Positions 1 to 11,095 of a DNA stretch of 64,000 nucleotides are shown piece by piece (the first letter of the stretch is position 1; each line of letters opens with the position of its first letter). Source of the DNA: Pseudoips prasinana (Eukaryota > Arthropoda > Insecta > Lepidoptera > Nolidae); NCBI GenBank assembly GCA_951640165.1, contig OX621240.1, positions 9,932,713 to 9,996,712 of the forward strand, given 5' to 3'. The position numbers and the translations under genes were made by a program. The notes under the pieces were generated by a model. The model did no database searches and was not told where the DNA came from. It saw only the letters and a program-made list of their open reading frames with translations.

Positions 1-18
1 ATATGCTGGCGTCTGTAC
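1..18. mobile_element. End fragment of palindromic MITE family 1
   Basis: The window opens with gctggcgtctgtac, the terminus shared by the complete copies near 10762, 16471 and 49451. The rest of this copy lies outside the window. Confidence 0.6.
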
Positions 19-135
19 AAGGCTACATATCAAGCTATACGTTTCCAATATAAGCTGACTTCTCATTGTATGGAAATCTTATACAACGCGGGATCAGCTT
101 ATACTGGAGTAGTATAGCTTGATATGTAGCGTTGT
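17..135. mobile_element. Small palindromic MITE
   Basis: The segment 23-40 (ctacatatcaagctatac) is the exact reverse complement of 112-129. The match extends with one mismatch to acaagg (17-22) and cgttgt (130-135), and again inward around cagtataagctga. At about 119 bp with terminal inverted repeats and no coding capacity, it fits a non-autonomous DNA transposon. Confidence 0.65.
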
Positions 136-392
136 TTACAACAATTTTTATTGCAATTTATTTTGAGAGCTTTAACTTCACAATTAGATAAATTAAGAAG
201 AAATTTCAGAAAAGCATGTTTTTGTAGATTACTGGCAATTTGATTACAAACGCTTATACGACTTTTAAATGGCATGTTTGAAGACTGCCTGGTGATATTA
301 GAGTGACTAAAAGCACCAGACAGACCACAGCGTGCAGTCATCTCATTTTAAATGTTTAACGTAAATTTATAAAATACATTAGGCTTCTTTTT

Positions 393-963
393 AGGGTTCC
401 GTAGCCAAATGGCAAAAAACGGAACCCTTATAGATTCGTCATGCCTGTCTTTCTGTCCGTCCGTATGTCACAGCCACTTTTTTCCGAAACTATAAGAGCT
501 GTACTGTTGAAACTTGGTAAGTAGATGTATTCGGTGAACCGCATTAAGATTTTTACATAAAAATAGAAAAAGAACAATAATTTTGAGGGTCCTCATACAT
601 AGAACTGAAACTCAAAAAATTTGTTTTGGTCGTACCCATACATGTGGGGTGTCAATGGATACGTCTTCAAAAATGATATTGAGGTTTTTAATATCATTTT
701 TTTCTAAACTGAATAGTTTGCGCGAGAGACACTTCCAAAGTGGTAAAATGAGTGCCCCCCCCCCCCCCCCTGTAACTTCTAAAATAAGAAATATATGATG
801 TACATTACCATGTAAACTAACAACGAAAATTAGTTTGAACGAGATCTAGCACTTAGTTTTTTTTAATACGTCATAAATCGTAAACCGCTTTAATTTAATC
901 AACTGAAATACTTGCTTCTACGGAACCCTTCATGGGCAAGTCCGACTCGCACTTGGCCGGTTT
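393..963 (-). repeat. Interspersed repeat with gggttccgta ... cgactcgcacttggcc ends
   Basis: The element has ggttccgta-type sequence at one end and gtccgactcgcacttggccgg at the other. Relatives occur in reverse orientation at 53796-54085, and on the same strand at 49155-49365, with scraps near 39170 and 43140. It is a widespread lepidopteran-type repeat whose class I cannot assign. It carries a run of 16 C at 755-770. Confidence 0.6.
755..770 (+). repeat. Homopolymer C16
   Basis: Sixteen consecutive C, which are rare in this AT-rich DNA and prone to length change. The proline run of the overlapping short ORF is an artefact of this tract. Confidence 0.95.
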
Positions 964-1113
964 ATTTAAATTAAGTAACCATTAGGCGACCCTCTTGCTC
1001 GTTTGCCTTGTTAATATATAAAAAAAGTGTGCACTTTCTAAAAATGTGCCTCATTTATCTTGTAAAATTCATATTTCAAATTTTCACAATGAGTCGTAGC
1101 ACACGAGAAAGTA

Positions 1114-1426
1114 TCTATACATATAATAAAATCGTAGAAAAGTCAAAACTGTACATTGAATATTTTTCAAAAAGAATACTTGGGGCGTGATCTACAATCG
1201 ATATCGAAACCAAAAATATAGTTTTTAGAATTTTTGTCTGTTTGTCTGTATGTATGTCCGGGATAAACTCACAAAGTACTGCATGGCTTTACTTAAAATT
1301 TTGCATGAATAATATACTAAGAGGTCGGGTCAACATATAGGCTACATATTATCACGCTATCACCTAGGGGGAAGAGCTGTGATAATTATAAAGTATAACG
1401 CTGGTAAAACCGCGGGGCACAGCTAG
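1114..1426 (+). mobile_element. Lep1-like non-autonomous Helitron
   Basis: It begins TCTATACATATAATAAAATC immediately after an A and ends GCACAGCTAG immediately before a T. The GC-rich hairpin sequence before CTAG (accgcggggcac) is also present. TC...CTAG ends inserted between A and T are the Helitron signature. A second copy is at 15608-16097 and a 5'-truncated one at 28326-28600. There is no Rep/helicase coding, so it is non-autonomous. Confidence 0.82.
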
Positions 1427-1563
1427 TAATGTAATATATTTTAAGCAACTGAATAATAATCATACATAATAACCTATGCTTCTTTAGTGTGGACAATAAT
1501 TTTATATCGTTAGCTACGCGCTGATTTTCTGGGCCTCGATCTAAATTATTTGTTCAGACATTC

Positions 1564-1759
1564 AGTTAGCTTAGGAGGCTTACACTTCTTCACCGGACAT
1601 TTGATGACAGTTTGTGTAATATAAATAGTGTGTATACTTAAGTAGTTCAATCAACCCAATACTTGACTATCTGTAGAAGATCTGTTTGCATAATGATTGT
1701 TTTAAAAGACTGAAGTCGTACGTTGACTGAAGTCGCAGTGTAAGCCTCATAAGCTAACT
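1564..1759. mobile_element. MITE with 23-bp inverted ends
   Basis: Positions 1564-1586 and 1737-1759 are reverse complements with one mismatch (agttagcttaggaggcttac type ends). Single ends of the same family recur near 12645, 20305, 26685 and 38865. Confidence 0.65.
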
Positions 1760-2025
1760 ATAAAAGTCAAAAAAATCACCTCTCATCTTTTAAAACAACA
1801 AAATTTGGACAAAATGTATGGGTAATTTTTTAATTGTGATTTTCTATATTGCATTATAATTGCATTAATATATAAATAAATAAATAATTATCAAAATTCG
1901 TTCGCAAACAACGGATAGATCTTGTACCAGACTCACACACATAAAACCCGAGGAGAAATTGATAACCTATTTATTCTTTAAGTCGGGTAAAATGCCGAAC
2001 AACATTATTAACTTCATTTAGAATC

Positions 2026-2269
2026 AGGGGCTCTACCGGCTAAGTCACCGAACATCGATTTCTTAATTGGTGTTCATAGAAATAAAGGTTGAAAATGAAT
2101 TAATCAATTGTTAAATCGGCTTTCATGAGCACATATGACGTCATTAATGGTCCGGAATCGATTGTCAACGTTGAAGCCGATTTAAAGATTGATTAAGTAA
2201 TTTTTAACCTTTATTTATTTGAACGCCATTTAAGAAATCGATGTTCGGCGCCTTAGCCGGAAGAGCCTC
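2026..2269. mobile_element. Palindromic MITE, about 240 bp
   Basis: The left half (ccggctaag, gaacatcgatttctta, aataaaggtt, aatcggcttca) is repeated in inverted order and strand in the right half up to about 2269. The whole element can fold as one imperfect hairpin and contains no coding sequence. Confidence 0.65.
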
Positions 2270-2649
2270 AGAGCTGCACATGTGTCCAATTGCTACCTCG
2301 CTACTCGGCGCCCTCGTGTTGGGCTTCCATCACTGCAATTGTATAATCCATGCATAGTCTCTTAAATAGGAAATTATACATTTAATCGGTCGGTGGGTCT
2401 CCAACCGGTGCCCTCTACCAATCCAGGATTGGCGCACTGCGTTAAGCTACGAACGATACGCACTGGCAGATCAGATTTAGGATTTGAATGCCCACTCCGA
2501 TCCTTATTAGGACGAGAAGCTTGCCTCTTCATGTACGATGCAGAAGCACATTACAAAAGGTCCCTAAAACAACCGACTCATGCACCCCCACGTCAGTAAC
2601 CAGAGTCAAGGTTCGAGCCGAAAAGGTGTTCCCTGTTCTTACATATATA

Positions 2650-2770
2650 CATACATAGACTCACGCCTGTTTGGGCACAGTGGTGGGCAGAGACAACGGA
2701 CTTCCATTTGTCCCGATCCTTGCACACCTCTTTCGCTTCGTTTACTGACATTATATTCTTCATACATGCT
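2650..2770 (-). pseudogene. LINE RT C-terminal tail remnant (RTE-like family B)
   Basis: The minus strand reads [19 protein letters not shown] then [10 protein letters not shown], the same peptide as the copies at 34050-34218 and 50995-51222. The repetition of this short coding tail shows it is the 3' end of one dispersed non-LTR retrotransposon, 5'-truncated here. Confidence 0.6.
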
Positions 2771-3428
2771 CCCCTGTTCTTAGTTTGTAGTAATATTAGG
2801 CTAGATAGCTTGAACACCGCTCGCCTTTATTGTACAGTTAAGCAGTGTGAGGGGGAGGAATGACACGTGTAAAAAAAAAGATAGCTGATTTTGTGTCGTA
2901 TTATTTAAATAATCGGCAGAGATCAAAGACGATGTTTAATCGAGTGTGAAAAACATCTAATAAAATACAATTTATCGAGAGGCTGGTGACAAATTGGTGT
3001 CACGAGGTCACTCTGTACAACATAACATTTGGACACCAAGTGTTAATTGCTGTAAATTACAATAAAACAGCAATTAAACTTAATATGCACAGATACCCCC
3101 AATTGGTAGAGAAAAATATATTTTTTGTTAGGGTTCAAAGGGTTAATTTAAAGCATTGTTTGCGATTCTTACAGTATGTTTTTGATACACTGATTGCTGT
3201 TTTCCTTCAAATAATAGGTGTTATCGATTTTATTGCGTTGATTTTATTTTTATATTGTAAACTCCTCTGACCTCTGACTTTGACCTCTTGAATCCTTTGT
3301 GATTAAATAAAAGTTAAGTTTAAAGCCCCAATTAAACATTCTTGTGGGGTACTGGCAAATATATCCGTAAGAATGTTTCATGGTACGCAGAGCAACAATT
3401 TGTTAGACATATACAAGTTAGGCTCTAC

Positions 3429-3584
3429 ACAGACGGACCGCATTTCAACTGCAATTCAACCGCAAATTGTAGTTCAAGTGCAGTTAGAATGCAGTTGACA
3501 CGACTGCAATGGAACAAACGCGCTGTCCGATTGTAGTTCAATTGCAGTCGGCGTGCAGTTGCAGTTGAAATGCGGTCCGTCTGT
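3429..3584. mobile_element. MITE with perfect 26-bp TIRs and internal TGCAGTT repeats
   Basis: The first 26 bases, starting acagacggaccgcatttcaa, are exactly complementary to the last 26. The interior is a series of short inverted and direct aactgca/tgcagtt words. A rearranged relative is at 23010-23171. Confidence 0.75.
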
Positions 3585-3597
3585 CTAGAGCTTAGAG

Positions 3598-3831
3598 GTT
3601 GCTGTGCGGTGACGGCATAGAATATCATCATCCCATCTCATCCCGTGGTGGGTGTAGAAATCCACCTAGGGAATACCTACCAGAGAACGGGCAGCAGCGT
3701 TTTTTGTGACTATCAAACTGCAATCGCGAACCCGTCTACCAAGCGTGGCGATTATGGCATATCCCCCATTCTTTGGGGAGGCTTTTGTCCAGCAGTGGTC
3801 ATACTTTGGCTGACATTATGATGATGATGAT
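3598..3831 (+). mobile_element. 5'-truncated non-LTR element tail with (ATG)n end
   Basis: The copy contains cggtgacggcatagaat, catctcatcccgtg and tccagcagtggtc and ends in (atg)n. The same family recurs inverted at 4696-4917, and at 48120-48420 and 60296-60550. It shares its last 60 bases with the RTE-like tails. Confidence 0.6.
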
Positions 3832-4099
3832 ACAAGGTATAACATAAATAGTAGACTTGTAACTTAAGGAGCCCATTAAAACTAAATAAAGAAAACCAGT
3901 TTGTAAAATACGAAAACGGTTTTTTGGCACGCCGTATAAAGTGCATCAGCCAATCGTTATTCATGTATGGAGAGTCTTTTTTAAATAAAACTTATTTAGG
4001 TACGCCCGCTTGACTTGGGGAGCAAGAAAGTGGTGAATGCGTAACGAGAGCGTTAGAAAAAGTGTGATCGGGCGAGGCGTATGGAAGTTGAGAGAGAAA

Positions 4100-4680
4100 T
4101 ATATTAGTTTTATATATAAATAAATAAATAATTTATTTGGAACAAAAACCATTACATTACATTTTAACCCACCAAACTGTGTAACAGTTTGTCGGCGGGA
4201 TTAGCGCTCGTTACATAATAGTGTTCCTTAGAGTAGGTACATAAACATAACATTCTACGTATTCGCAAAGAACTATTGCACAACTATGAGTACTTTTAGT
4301 TGGTTAAATGGTGATGTTCGTTGACAGTTGTATTGTATCACGCTTCTAAGGTATCAGCGAACTCGGTAAGCAATATTTGTCTTAACTTCTTTTTAAGTGA
4401 ACATTTACTAATTGTACCATGGTCTCTTCTGAGCCAGGGAATTTGATTAAATATTGTTGGGATCAAATATTTGTTGGTTCTTTGGCCGTAATAATTATTA
4501 GCTGATGGTCGAACTAGTTTACGCTCTCTGACTCTCCTAGTATTATAAATATATATGTAGGGGTAAGAGCGAGCACACGATTATTTTGCATGTTGATGAA
4601 GTACAGGTTAATTGTTCGGTTTCATAGCGACTTAAGGCCCTTACTTCCACTTTTGTTACATTCTGTAACTTTTGTAAATT
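4100..4680 (-). pseudogene. LINE 3' end (Jockey/CR1-like RT C-terminus), degenerate
   Basis: The minus strand encodes RRVRERKLVRPSANNYYGQR, then IFNQIPWLRRDHGTISKC and LRQILLTEFADTLEA before a stop at 4338-4340. This is the typical C-terminal tail of Jockey/CR1-group elements. An upstream piece (YFINMQNNRVLALTP) is in another frame, so the copy is broken. The AT-rich remainder to about 4100 is 3' UTR. Confidence 0.6.
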
Positions 4681-4695
4681 CCTTTTATTAGTGTG

Positions 4696-4917
4696 TCATC
4701 ATCATCATCATCATGTCCACTGCTGGACAAAAGCCTCCCCAAAGAATGGGGGGATATAACATAACTGCCACGCCTGGCAGATGGGTTGACGATCGCAGTT
4801 TGATGGTAATTGTTCACAGAAAAACTGTTGCCCATTCTATGGTAGGTATTCCCTCGGTCGATTTCTACGCCCCCACGGGATGAGATGGGGTGATGACGTT
4901 CTATGCCGTCACCGCAT
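4696..4917 (-). mobile_element. 5'-truncated non-LTR element tail, inverted copy
   Basis: The plus strand begins (cat)n, then gtccactgctggacaaaagc, and ends ctatgccgtcaccgca, the reverse complement of the copy at 3598-3831. Confidence 0.6.
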
Positions 4918-5210
4918 GTGTATTAACGAAAACTTTGAAAATTTTGGCGTCCTTCTAAACCTCATATTAAATCGAAATTTGGCATAATTATAAAGGCCAG
5001 ATGACAATTCAATATTTTAAACAGTTAGACCCGTTATCCTTACTAGGATAATCAGGAATAGTGATTTATTGTTACCCTATAACCTTTGTTTTGTTTTGTG
5101 GCAAGCAAGTGTTTAGAGATAAATAGAATAATAGTTTAAAAAACCAAAATACACGCTTTTGTAGAAAACTAAACTAGAAAAGTTATTATTTTTATTATTG
5201 TAAAATAAGC

Positions 5211-5277
5211 GTGGGAGATCTTTGGGGGAGGCCTTTGTCCAGCAGTGGACGTCTTTCGGCTGATATGATGATGATGA
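5211..5277 (+). mobile_element. RTE-like LINE tail, very short copy
   Basis: It reads gggagatctttgggggaggc, tccagcagtggacgtctttc and (atg)n, identical in layout to longer copies at 23172 and 60120. Only the last about 60 bases were inserted. Confidence 0.6.
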
Positions 5278-5562
5278 AGCGTGGGGTACGTGGATTTCAC
5301 AGTTATAAACATGTTATTGATAGATATAAGTAGAAGGATCATTTTGTTATTTAAAAACAGTTTTATTAATTTCAATGTTTTGCTTGATTTTCTTTCTATA
5401 AAAGCGTGTTTTTTGTATTTTTAAACTATGATTCGTAAAATAAATACTTTTTGGTACAAATATATATTTTTAACTGGTCAATTGTAAGCGGACGAAGCAT
5501 TCATAAAAGTGTTTTATATTGCGTTTTGAAGTAGAATAATTTCACGTCCCAGCGGCTCGAGA

Positions 5563-5629
5563 CAATAAGTGCGTGGCCAATAATTGCGTGGCCAATAATT
5601 GCGTGGCCAATAACTGCGTGGCCAATCGG
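5563..5629 (+). repeat. 15-bp minisatellite, about four units
   Basis: The unit gcgtggccaataatt is repeated from 5571 with few changes, and a partial unit precedes it. Confidence 0.85.
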
Positions 5630-7361
5630 GTTGCACATTGTTATATACCTATTAAACTCACTGCAGAGTAAGTAAAAATGGCAATAAACCGACGGCCATA
5701 TTGTTTTGCTAATTGGCTCTCTTATCGGTCGTTACGCGTTATACATTCATTAATTGTTGTTATTTTACAACCAGATATTGTATTTCTTTCGTCAATCATT
5801 TGTATTCGCCCGTCATTTAATGGTCTCGGCACAACTTCCACCTCGATCTTGCCCCTTCGAATTAAATGTTCCATTCGCCCCTTTTTGGTATAGCCATTCG
5901 CCCCTTTACACGGGTTAAGTAATAATTATTTTTAAAAATATATATTATTTTTTAGCTTCGCCACAAAAAAAATGAAAGAGCTAGGTACAGGATGCATTAG
6001 ATTTGCACGACTTTTGGCTATTTTATGTAATTTCGTTCACTTACAAGTTGGTTATTTTAAGCAAATTGAAGCACAATAGTTTAGTTTTTTTAATATTAAG
6101 ATATCAAAAGTCTTGCAAATCCGGTCCATTTTCAGATATTGTTTTGCCAATTTTGGTATAATAAGAGAAATGTGTTTGACAGACATTCAGCCAATCCAAT
6201 GCCCTTAACACCTCCTTTTTTACTAGAGTTCTTTATAAAGGACAGCATACTAGCTAAAGCTGATCTCATACTGTTTGTAATGTCTAGGTTATGATCGTTA
6301 TAAATAAAAGGGGATCGTATTTTTATTGGATCCATGGCGTGAAGTTTGCACTATGGTAATGTAAGTCGAATAATTGAACATTAAAGTGGAATTATTCATG
6401 ATAGACTCACAATCCTCAGCGTCACATTATTGATGACAGCCTGTGTACAATTATAGCCATGTTATATTATTTTCAAAACATTTTTGTTTCATAAAAGCGT
6501 TGTGTCGTTCTATCGTAATTGGAACAAAGTGGCACTGTCAAGAAATTATACAGTAATGGCGACATAATTAAGTTAATTGCACACCGCTTTGTCTAATGGA
6601 GGTACAAAGTTAGTGTTTAGTTCAGTTATTAAAGCTTGGATGAGATACCGTATTTTACAAGCAGTTTAGTGTTTAACTAAGTTTACACGAGTTGGACCTC
6701 GTTTATGATTGTTTTAAGCTTTTTAAATCGGTCCCTCGGACAACGGTAACGTTAAAAATAAAAATCACAATTTGTCTACAAAAACATGCTGTAGTTTTCA
6801 TTCTAATTAGTAAAAAGTCAAGCAATCACCGAATGCATATGCCATTTGGTTTCAACAAATAAAATTTGAAAATTAAAATAATAATAATAAAATACCACAT
6901 CATCAACAAAAGTCAATACTTATAAAATATTGCCCCGATTGTAAAAAAAAAAGATTAATATATTATTATTAACATTAAAAGAAATAAATATAGAGAATTA
7001 CTATATACACTACTAGCTATATAATACAAGGTCCTAGGTCTAGTATTCACACGAGATATGTCGATATATGGTACTTATCAAGTCTTTACTGAAGCTGATT
7101 AAACTAATGATAATAACAATTGTTTATCGTTAAAGCAAAAGGAACATATTCTCTTAAAATGCCTGGTACGGCTGTAGCCAGAACAACGGGAGAACCATAA
7201 TGTCTGACAGAGAACATACTAACTCTTCACGAATCTACTTTAAAACTCTTACAGTCTCGTTTCCCCACATCACTGGCGCTGAACTCAAGAGATACTCTGT
7301 TCTAACTTCACTGGTAGGATACAAAAACCAAGAGCCTCTATAGTCAAAATTACAGTCACTT

Positions 7362-7881
7362 TCACGTATTAAGCAATGATTCTATACTGAACGGATTGTG
7401 TTTCCTTGTTCCCCCGTTTTTCGACAAGTCTTGTTCACTCGCCGTGCCTCCGCCGCTTAGGTCTAAAGACACCGCTCGACCTGAGTCGAAATCGAATTTG
7501 TCGAAATTAGCACTCGCCGCTCCAAAGTGCTTGAAGAACGAGGGTTGAGGGTCGGGCAATGGGCTGAAATTTCTTGCAGAATGTGCATCAGAAGTGGAAC
7601 TATCGGAATGATTCATACCATCAGCGCCTGAAGGAGCTCGCAGCCTACCCGTTAGAGAAAAATCTTCTGGACCGGAGTCATGGCAGGAATCTCCACCTAC
7701 TACGTCTATCAAAGACTCTTCCCCTTCACCGTCTCCATCTGAATCGGAGTATAGACCAGTGTTTTTATGTTGTGCTAGATATTCCACCTTCAGAGCCTCG
7801 AGGTCGACAGCAATCCCTTTAGCTCGAAGTTTTCTCGCTTGTCTCTCCAATGCTTTTGCCAGCTTCTTTCTTCTTCTCGCC
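7362..7881 (-). CDS. unc-4: unc-4 homeobox protein, last coding exon (C-terminus)
   Basis: This is the terminal coding exon of a paired-like homeodomain transcription factor of the UNC-4/UNCX family, a nuclear neuronal-identity repressor in the animals where it has been studied. The acceptor (tatcaacag just above 7881) supplies one base that completes an AGG codon begun in exon 11897-12036. Translation opens with a very basic block (ARRRKKLAKALERQARKLR), then a conserved helix (GIAVDLEALKVEYLAQH), an acidic run (SDSDGDGEGEESLIDVVGG), a Ser/Asp-rich linker, and ends NPFSIESLLNT with TGA at 7362-7364. FSIESLL fits the eh1 consensus for Groucho recruitment; in C. elegans UNC-4 acts with the Groucho homologue UNC-37. 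The exon encodes 172 residues after the split Arg. The basic helix and IDVVGG block point to unc-4 rather than another paired-class gene. The first in-frame Met here (7850) is internal, not a start. A poly(A) signal was not assigned. Confidence 0.93.
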
Positions 7882-8236
7882 CTGTTGATAAAATCAAAGG
7901 GCCAAATAAGTATAGAACCTTATATCGTAATGATAATGCACACTGTTAATAAAATATTTTAACAAAATCTACATTGATGGGAAATGAATAGCCCTATTTA
8001 TCGCACAATTCTGCACTTCTCTAAGTAACCGTTTTAATTGACAAATCACGGTAATATGCCAGTTTCTTATACTTGTATGCATTTTCGAAGATGTTTTCTG
8101 ATTAAAAATTCACCATTATTACGCATTCTATGAAACATATTTTGAGAGGTGTTTGAGCAATAAACGTCTTAGTGCCTTATATACAAATAACAAACTGTAA
8201 GGTCTTAATTGTTTTAAAATTTGCAGTACTTGTATA

Positions 8237-8300
8237 ACCTAAGCAATATTCTTACATTTTCATTTAATATGTATTACCTAAGCAATATTCTTACATTTTC
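8237..8300 (+). repeat. 25-bp exact direct repeat
   Basis: Positions 8237-8261 and 8276-8300 are identical (acctaagcaatattcttac core) and spaced by 39 bp, inside the last unc-4 intron. Confidence 0.85.
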
Positions 8301-8398
8301 TGGTATGTACTAGATAATTATATATATATTGAGTAGATAGTGCATTTCATAACATTTGTATTCCGATTGCCGGCAAAATATGTGAAACGTTATTTTTT

Positions 8399-8480
8399 AA
8401 TATATTTATTTGTATAAAACATGGTGTATAAAATAGGTCTTACTATTTTATACACCATGTTTTATACAAATAAATATATT
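8399..8480. repeat. Perfect inverted repeat, 38-bp arms, 6-nt loop
   Basis: Positions 8399-8436 and 8443-8480 are exact reverse complements separated by gtctta. Transcribed as part of the unc-4 intron it would form an 82-nt perfect hairpin. No coding or TIR element is associated with it. Confidence 0.95.
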
Positions 8481-9369
8481 CTATTCTATTCTAAAACCAT
8501 GATTTTTCACCAGTTTAATTAAATGAAACAATGCCACGATTGATGATTTTACCGCATCAGCGCCAAAACTCGTCATTGTACCTTAACTTTTATTATAAAG
8601 TCTGCATACATACCATGTTATCTTAGGTTAATTGGTACATACCCAGTGCTTTTGAAAAGAAGTCTGCTTAACTACACAGCATTATAATAAAATTTAAATA
8701 AACATTAAGAGAAGATGAAAGTCGATGAAGTAAGTTAAATGTTTTCTAGGAAATGAGTACTAAATATGCGCTATTAAGACGAGAACACTATTCTTAAAAT
8801 AAAAATCATTCGATCGCCACTGCACAAATTGTCGGTGCGCAGTGTCATTTACTGTCGGTGAGCCATTATATAACCAGCCCTTAAAGCTATGAAGGCAATA
8901 AAGAATCAGATAAGGACTGTTATTATTTAAATAATAAATTACTTACTCGTAACTATTCAATCATTCACTCATTTAATGGGAATTGCGAGAAGTATTTCAT
9001 AAACAAGCTGTGAAGCGAGTAATAAAGACTAGAGAAGGCCACATGACTTTCCCATGGTAAGTATTTTATTTAATACAATTATATTGATGGGAAACTCACG
9101 TATGTTCAGTGCGTACTATTATATCCTGTCAATACCCATTAATATTGCCTACCTTTCTCTAATTATCCCTTACTCCGTTATTATTATATCTTAACATATT
9201 CCTACTAGTTTCCTCTTGGCCACAGAACCAGTAGCCAGCCTAATCCTATCTTCGTTCCGCTACGAAGTATCTTTGTAAGGGTGCCAGTCTCATTTTATTA
9301 TTGTACTATTTTAACTTTTTTTATGATTCTAGTACAATATAATATATACTAACACATAATCAAAACTTA

Positions 9370-9600
9370 CGTACTGATAAATTAAATACCTATAAATAAA
9401 AAACTCAATTTAAATCGTCGCCTGCGGGGAAGGTGCCCGGAAAGCTGGCAACATTACCCCGTTGTAAAGTGAGGCTAATACGTAGTTTTAAGTACGAACC
9501 AGCTCTCTGGTCACCTGACGACTTGAAAAGACGTCTGGACAGCTCCGTAACGAAAACCCGTGCTTCTGGGCTCAAGGGACCCATTGTTTCCACCGCAAAG
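9370..9600 (-). pseudogene. 5'-truncated RLE-type LINE, C-terminal 62 codons and start of 3' UTR
   Basis: The minus strand encodes ETMGPLSPEARVFVTELSRR, then KSSGDQRAGSYLK and QRGNVASFPGT, and stops at 9405. It is collinear and about 85% identical with the last residues of the element at 30651-33549. The first part of the 3' UTR also matches (cgtaagttttg). The copy begins abruptly at about 9600, a 5' truncation. Confidence 0.8.
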
Positions 9601-9639
9601 GGAAGAAGTTAGTTTAAGTGACTTTAGTTTTTTTTTAAA

Positions 9640-9730
9640 CCAAATAGTACCAATCTTTGGGCGCACCATCGCCGTACCGACTAAGAGTTGAAGTGGTCGC
9701 TATAACCGAAATCGGTCTGACCAATCATCA
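9640..9730 (-). repeat. Repeat shared with 40048-40120
   Basis: The minus strand (accgatttcgg, gcgaccacttcaactc, gtcggtacggcgatgg) matches the plus strand at about 40048-40120. It lies directly upstream of the truncated LINE at 9370-9600. Its class is unknown. Confidence 0.5.
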
Positions 9731-10126
9731 ACATTATTGATTCTGATAGCTTCACTTTAATGGTATCTTAAAACGAAATGATCAAGACTACCATCTGAAT
9801 TGATTACAAAAGTATAGCTGGGATAATTGAGACGCGTGCTGGGCCCCAGTTGTTCAAATACCGTAATGTATCTAATTAACCTGTATATAGTCAAGATACG
9901 GGTTAGATATCACTTAGCTTATTAGTCGCTGTTTGAACTATGTGAACTAATGCATATAATATCCAGTACGGGGTCTTCTCATGTTACTACAGTAGACACA
10001 TACATAGTATGAGAAATAGCACAATTGCCGGTTTTAAGACTAAATCTCGCTAACACACACTAAAACATGGAAAAGAGAATTAATCAGTTGTTTGAGAAAT
10101 AGTACAAATGGCGGTCTTATCGTAAA

Positions 10127-10195
10127 TCTCTTCCCATATATATATATATACCTATATGGGAAGAGACTTTTATATATATATATATATATATACTC
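10127..10195. repeat. (TA)n microsatellites with a 14-bp inverted repeat
   Basis: tctcttcccatata (10127-10140) pairs exactly with 10153-10166 around a TA tract. A second (TA)n run follows at about 10171-10192. Confidence 0.8.
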
Positions 10196-10310
10196 GAAGA
10201 GTTTTACTGATAACACCGTCATCTATACTATTTGTCACTCATCTGTATAGTTTTCTTCTAAAACATCTAAATGGCGGTCTTATCAGTAACTCTCTTCCCA
10301 GTATATTGAT

Positions 10311-10561
10311 GGTCACCGTAGCCTAGTTGGTAGTGCTTCTGCCTAAGAAGCTGGTGGTTCTGGGTTCGAATCCCGGTAAGTTCAAATATTTGTGTGATGA
10401 GCACGAATATTTGTTTCTGAGTCATGGATGTTTCTGTGTATTTAAGTATTTATCTATCTATATAAGTATGTATAACGTCGCCTGGTACCCATAGTACAAG
10501 CTTTGCTTAGTTTGGGGCTAGGATGATCTGTGTGACACTGTCCCTAGATATTATTATTATT
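10311..10561 (+). mobile_element. tRNA-derived SINE, family A
   Basis: The head has a box-A-like tagcctagttggtagtg and a box B gggttcgaatcccgg, followed by a conserved body and an (att)n tail. Close copies are at 18252-18490 (minus) and 35791-36045. It is a SINE rather than a tRNA gene, because the body continues about 180 bp past box B and is repeated. Confidence 0.85.
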
Positions 10562-10761
10562 ATATTAATACTAGAAGAGTTTTACTGATAACTCCGGCAT
10601 CTGTAATATTTCCTTAGTTTAATTTCACCAATGCGATTAAAACAATTCTACCTTACAATGGCTCATAAATCATGAAGTGGTATAGGTTCACCGGAACAAA
10701 ACTTTGCAAGTGCGTTATGTGTGGGGATTTCCCGTGTCTCCTAAGGCTTTGGAAGTAAATA

Positions 10762-10912
10762 TGTACAGACGCCAGCACATCCAGCTATCCCAATCTGTCA
10801 AATTACTTTTATAGATTTTCAACTTTATCACAAAAGCATAAGGTTCACTTTCAATTGGGGAAATTTGACAGATTGGGGTAACTTGATGTGCTGGCGTCTA
10901 CGCGTCTGTACA
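10762..10912. mobile_element. MITE family 1, full palindromic copy
   Basis: It is a single imperfect palindrome with gtacagacgccagcacat at the left end and its complement at the right. It contains ccaatctgtcaaatt and its inverted partner, and caaaagcataaggttcac. Other copies are at 16471-16611, 49451-49591 and 35565-35641 (partial). Confidence 0.8.
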
Positions 10913-10916
10913 TACT

Positions 10917-11095
10917 TATCGTATAGGCAGTGGTTACCCTCTGACATTTCTTAACGACTGTTGCGTTAAGGCTACAACGGGGACTGACAGATTCACGTGA
11001 CCTCTGAGGCACAGAGACACTCAGAAATTAAACCACTTTAGCGAGCCTTGTTGCTTAACCACGCCAGTAACTTACGGAACGGTGATAGCATCTGT
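10917..11095 (-). mobile_element. 5S-like SINE, diverged copy
   Basis: It is related to 19628-19865 and 52205-52430 along its length (gtataggcagtggttaccct, ctcagaaattaaaccacttt, acttacggaacggtga). The 5S-like head is shortened in this copy. Confidence 0.6.

Larger units (their letters stand above)
1..7361. other. 3' flank of unc-4: no host gene seen, repeat-rich
   Basis: I see no supportable host coding sequence below the unc-4 stop codon. The stretch holds the MITEs, Helitron, LINE tails and minisatellite listed separately. Within 5640-7361 I recognise nothing beyond AT-rich DNA. Part of 6900-7361 is presumably the unc-4 3' UTR, but its end could not be placed. Confidence 0.6.

Noticed and set aside
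583..798. Short plus frame ending in a proline run
   Set aside because: The prolines come from the C16 homopolymer inside an interspersed repeat.
10320..10380. True tRNA genes (boxes A and B here and at other sites)
   Set aside because: No full cloverleaf with paired acceptor stem was seen; the boxes are heads of multicopy SINEs with long bodies and (att)n tails.
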